Origin: Cherax quadricarinatus
Taxonomy: Eukaryota > Arthropoda > Malacostraca > Decapoda > Parastacidae
NCBI RefSeq assembly: GCF_038502225.1
Contig: NC_091369.1
Location: 9,488,305 to 9,552,304, forward strand
Direction of reading: 5' to 3'
Length of the DNA stretch: 64,000 nt
Shown here: one piece after another, positions 63,621-64,000 of the stretch
Position numbering within the stretch: the stretch's first letter is position 1
Layout: each line of letters opens with the position of its first letter
The notes under the pieces: model-generated
What the model was told of the DNA's origin: nothing
The model's input: the letters and a program-made list of their open reading frames with translations, nothing else
Databases searched by the model: none
Translations under genes and position numbers: made by a program

Positions 63621-64000
63621 CATTAGTTCCATCTGTGTCCATTTACCTCTCAATGTAATTTCCAGTACCTCTGACTTAATGTGTATTTAATAACCTTCAC
63701 CATTATATTAAATTACATTAATTTCTCTCGTGGAATTGCTTTCATTTTCTTGTCCTTTCTGCACCCTCCCCCTCCTTACACACGTATGTACATATTCAGT
63801 ATTTACATATATACCTCTAGCTTTTCAGTTACAGCCCTTTATTAAGTACAAATTTAATGGCTCAATTAGGAGCGCTGTCTATATTACTGCACACTAATTT
63901 TTTCAGCAACAAAACAATTAAATTGTTGTACTGGTTGAAGGATGGTGCAACTTACTTCTTAGTTTACATATTTTGACAGTTCAATTATTTACCGATATTT

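Overview
This is a repeat-dominated stretch of an animal nuclear genome, most likely a decapod crustacean (crayfish, lobster or shrimp type). The reasons are the many copies of a non-LTR retrotransposon 3' end carrying a CCCCCGCGGCCCGGTCC block, tRNA-derived SINEs with a GGTACCTGGGTG core, abundant (CA)n, (TA)n and (GAGT)n microsatellites, and hAT, Tc1 and Penelope-like relics. The species call is inference. No host gene can be established. Two short reading frames (15064-15258 + and 56500-56638 -) are offered only as weak candidates.

Layout. 0-5 kb: degraded hAT transposase (-), a 32-bp and a 16-bp minisatellite, and two palindromic repeats whose arms fold as hammerhead-ribozyme-like RNAs. 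5-9.8 kb: decayed ORF1 of a non-LTR element, a (TA)n tract and retroelement tails. 10-15 kb: a nearly intact Jockey/CR1/L2-like retrotransposon with one 2-nt lesion, plus two shorter 3' copies. All three lie between (AC)n tracts. 15-30 kb: relics, including a Penelope-like reverse transcriptase with a canonical hammerhead motif about 200 bp past its end, a 34-bp AT-rich minisatellite, degraded RT copies and a pair of inverted tRNA-like sequences. 30.5-32 kb: a 1.44-kb Tc1/mariner element with recognisable inverted ends and a broken transposase. 33.6-35.6 kb: an uninterrupted 626-codon RT reading frame (-), the best reference for the family whose 3' ends litter the window. 36.8-37.3 kb: a (GT)n block. 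39-41 kb: decayed RT. 42.5-46.6 kb: two adjacent satellite arrays (34-bp and 35-bp monomers), both with higher-order structure. 47-64 kb: more RT fragments on both strands, three MITE-like elements or hairpin SINEs, microsatellites, and a last inverted ribozyme-like pair at 63.5 kb.

How it fits together. The window works as a nested transposon graveyard. Autonomous retroelements (two non-LTR lineages and a Penelope-like element) supplied enzymes, and SINEs, MITEs and 5'-truncated tails are their by-products. The most notable signal is a set of self-cleaving-RNA-like motifs. One has the canonical core. Two others change nucleotides 3 and 8 together (G3-C8 and U3-A8), as expected if the 3-8 base pair of the hammerhead core is conserved. 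The second notable signal is that every identifiable 3' copy of one retrotransposon family sits inside an (AC)n microsatellite.

Boundaries of decayed repeats are approximate. Stretches not listed hold nothing I could recognise.
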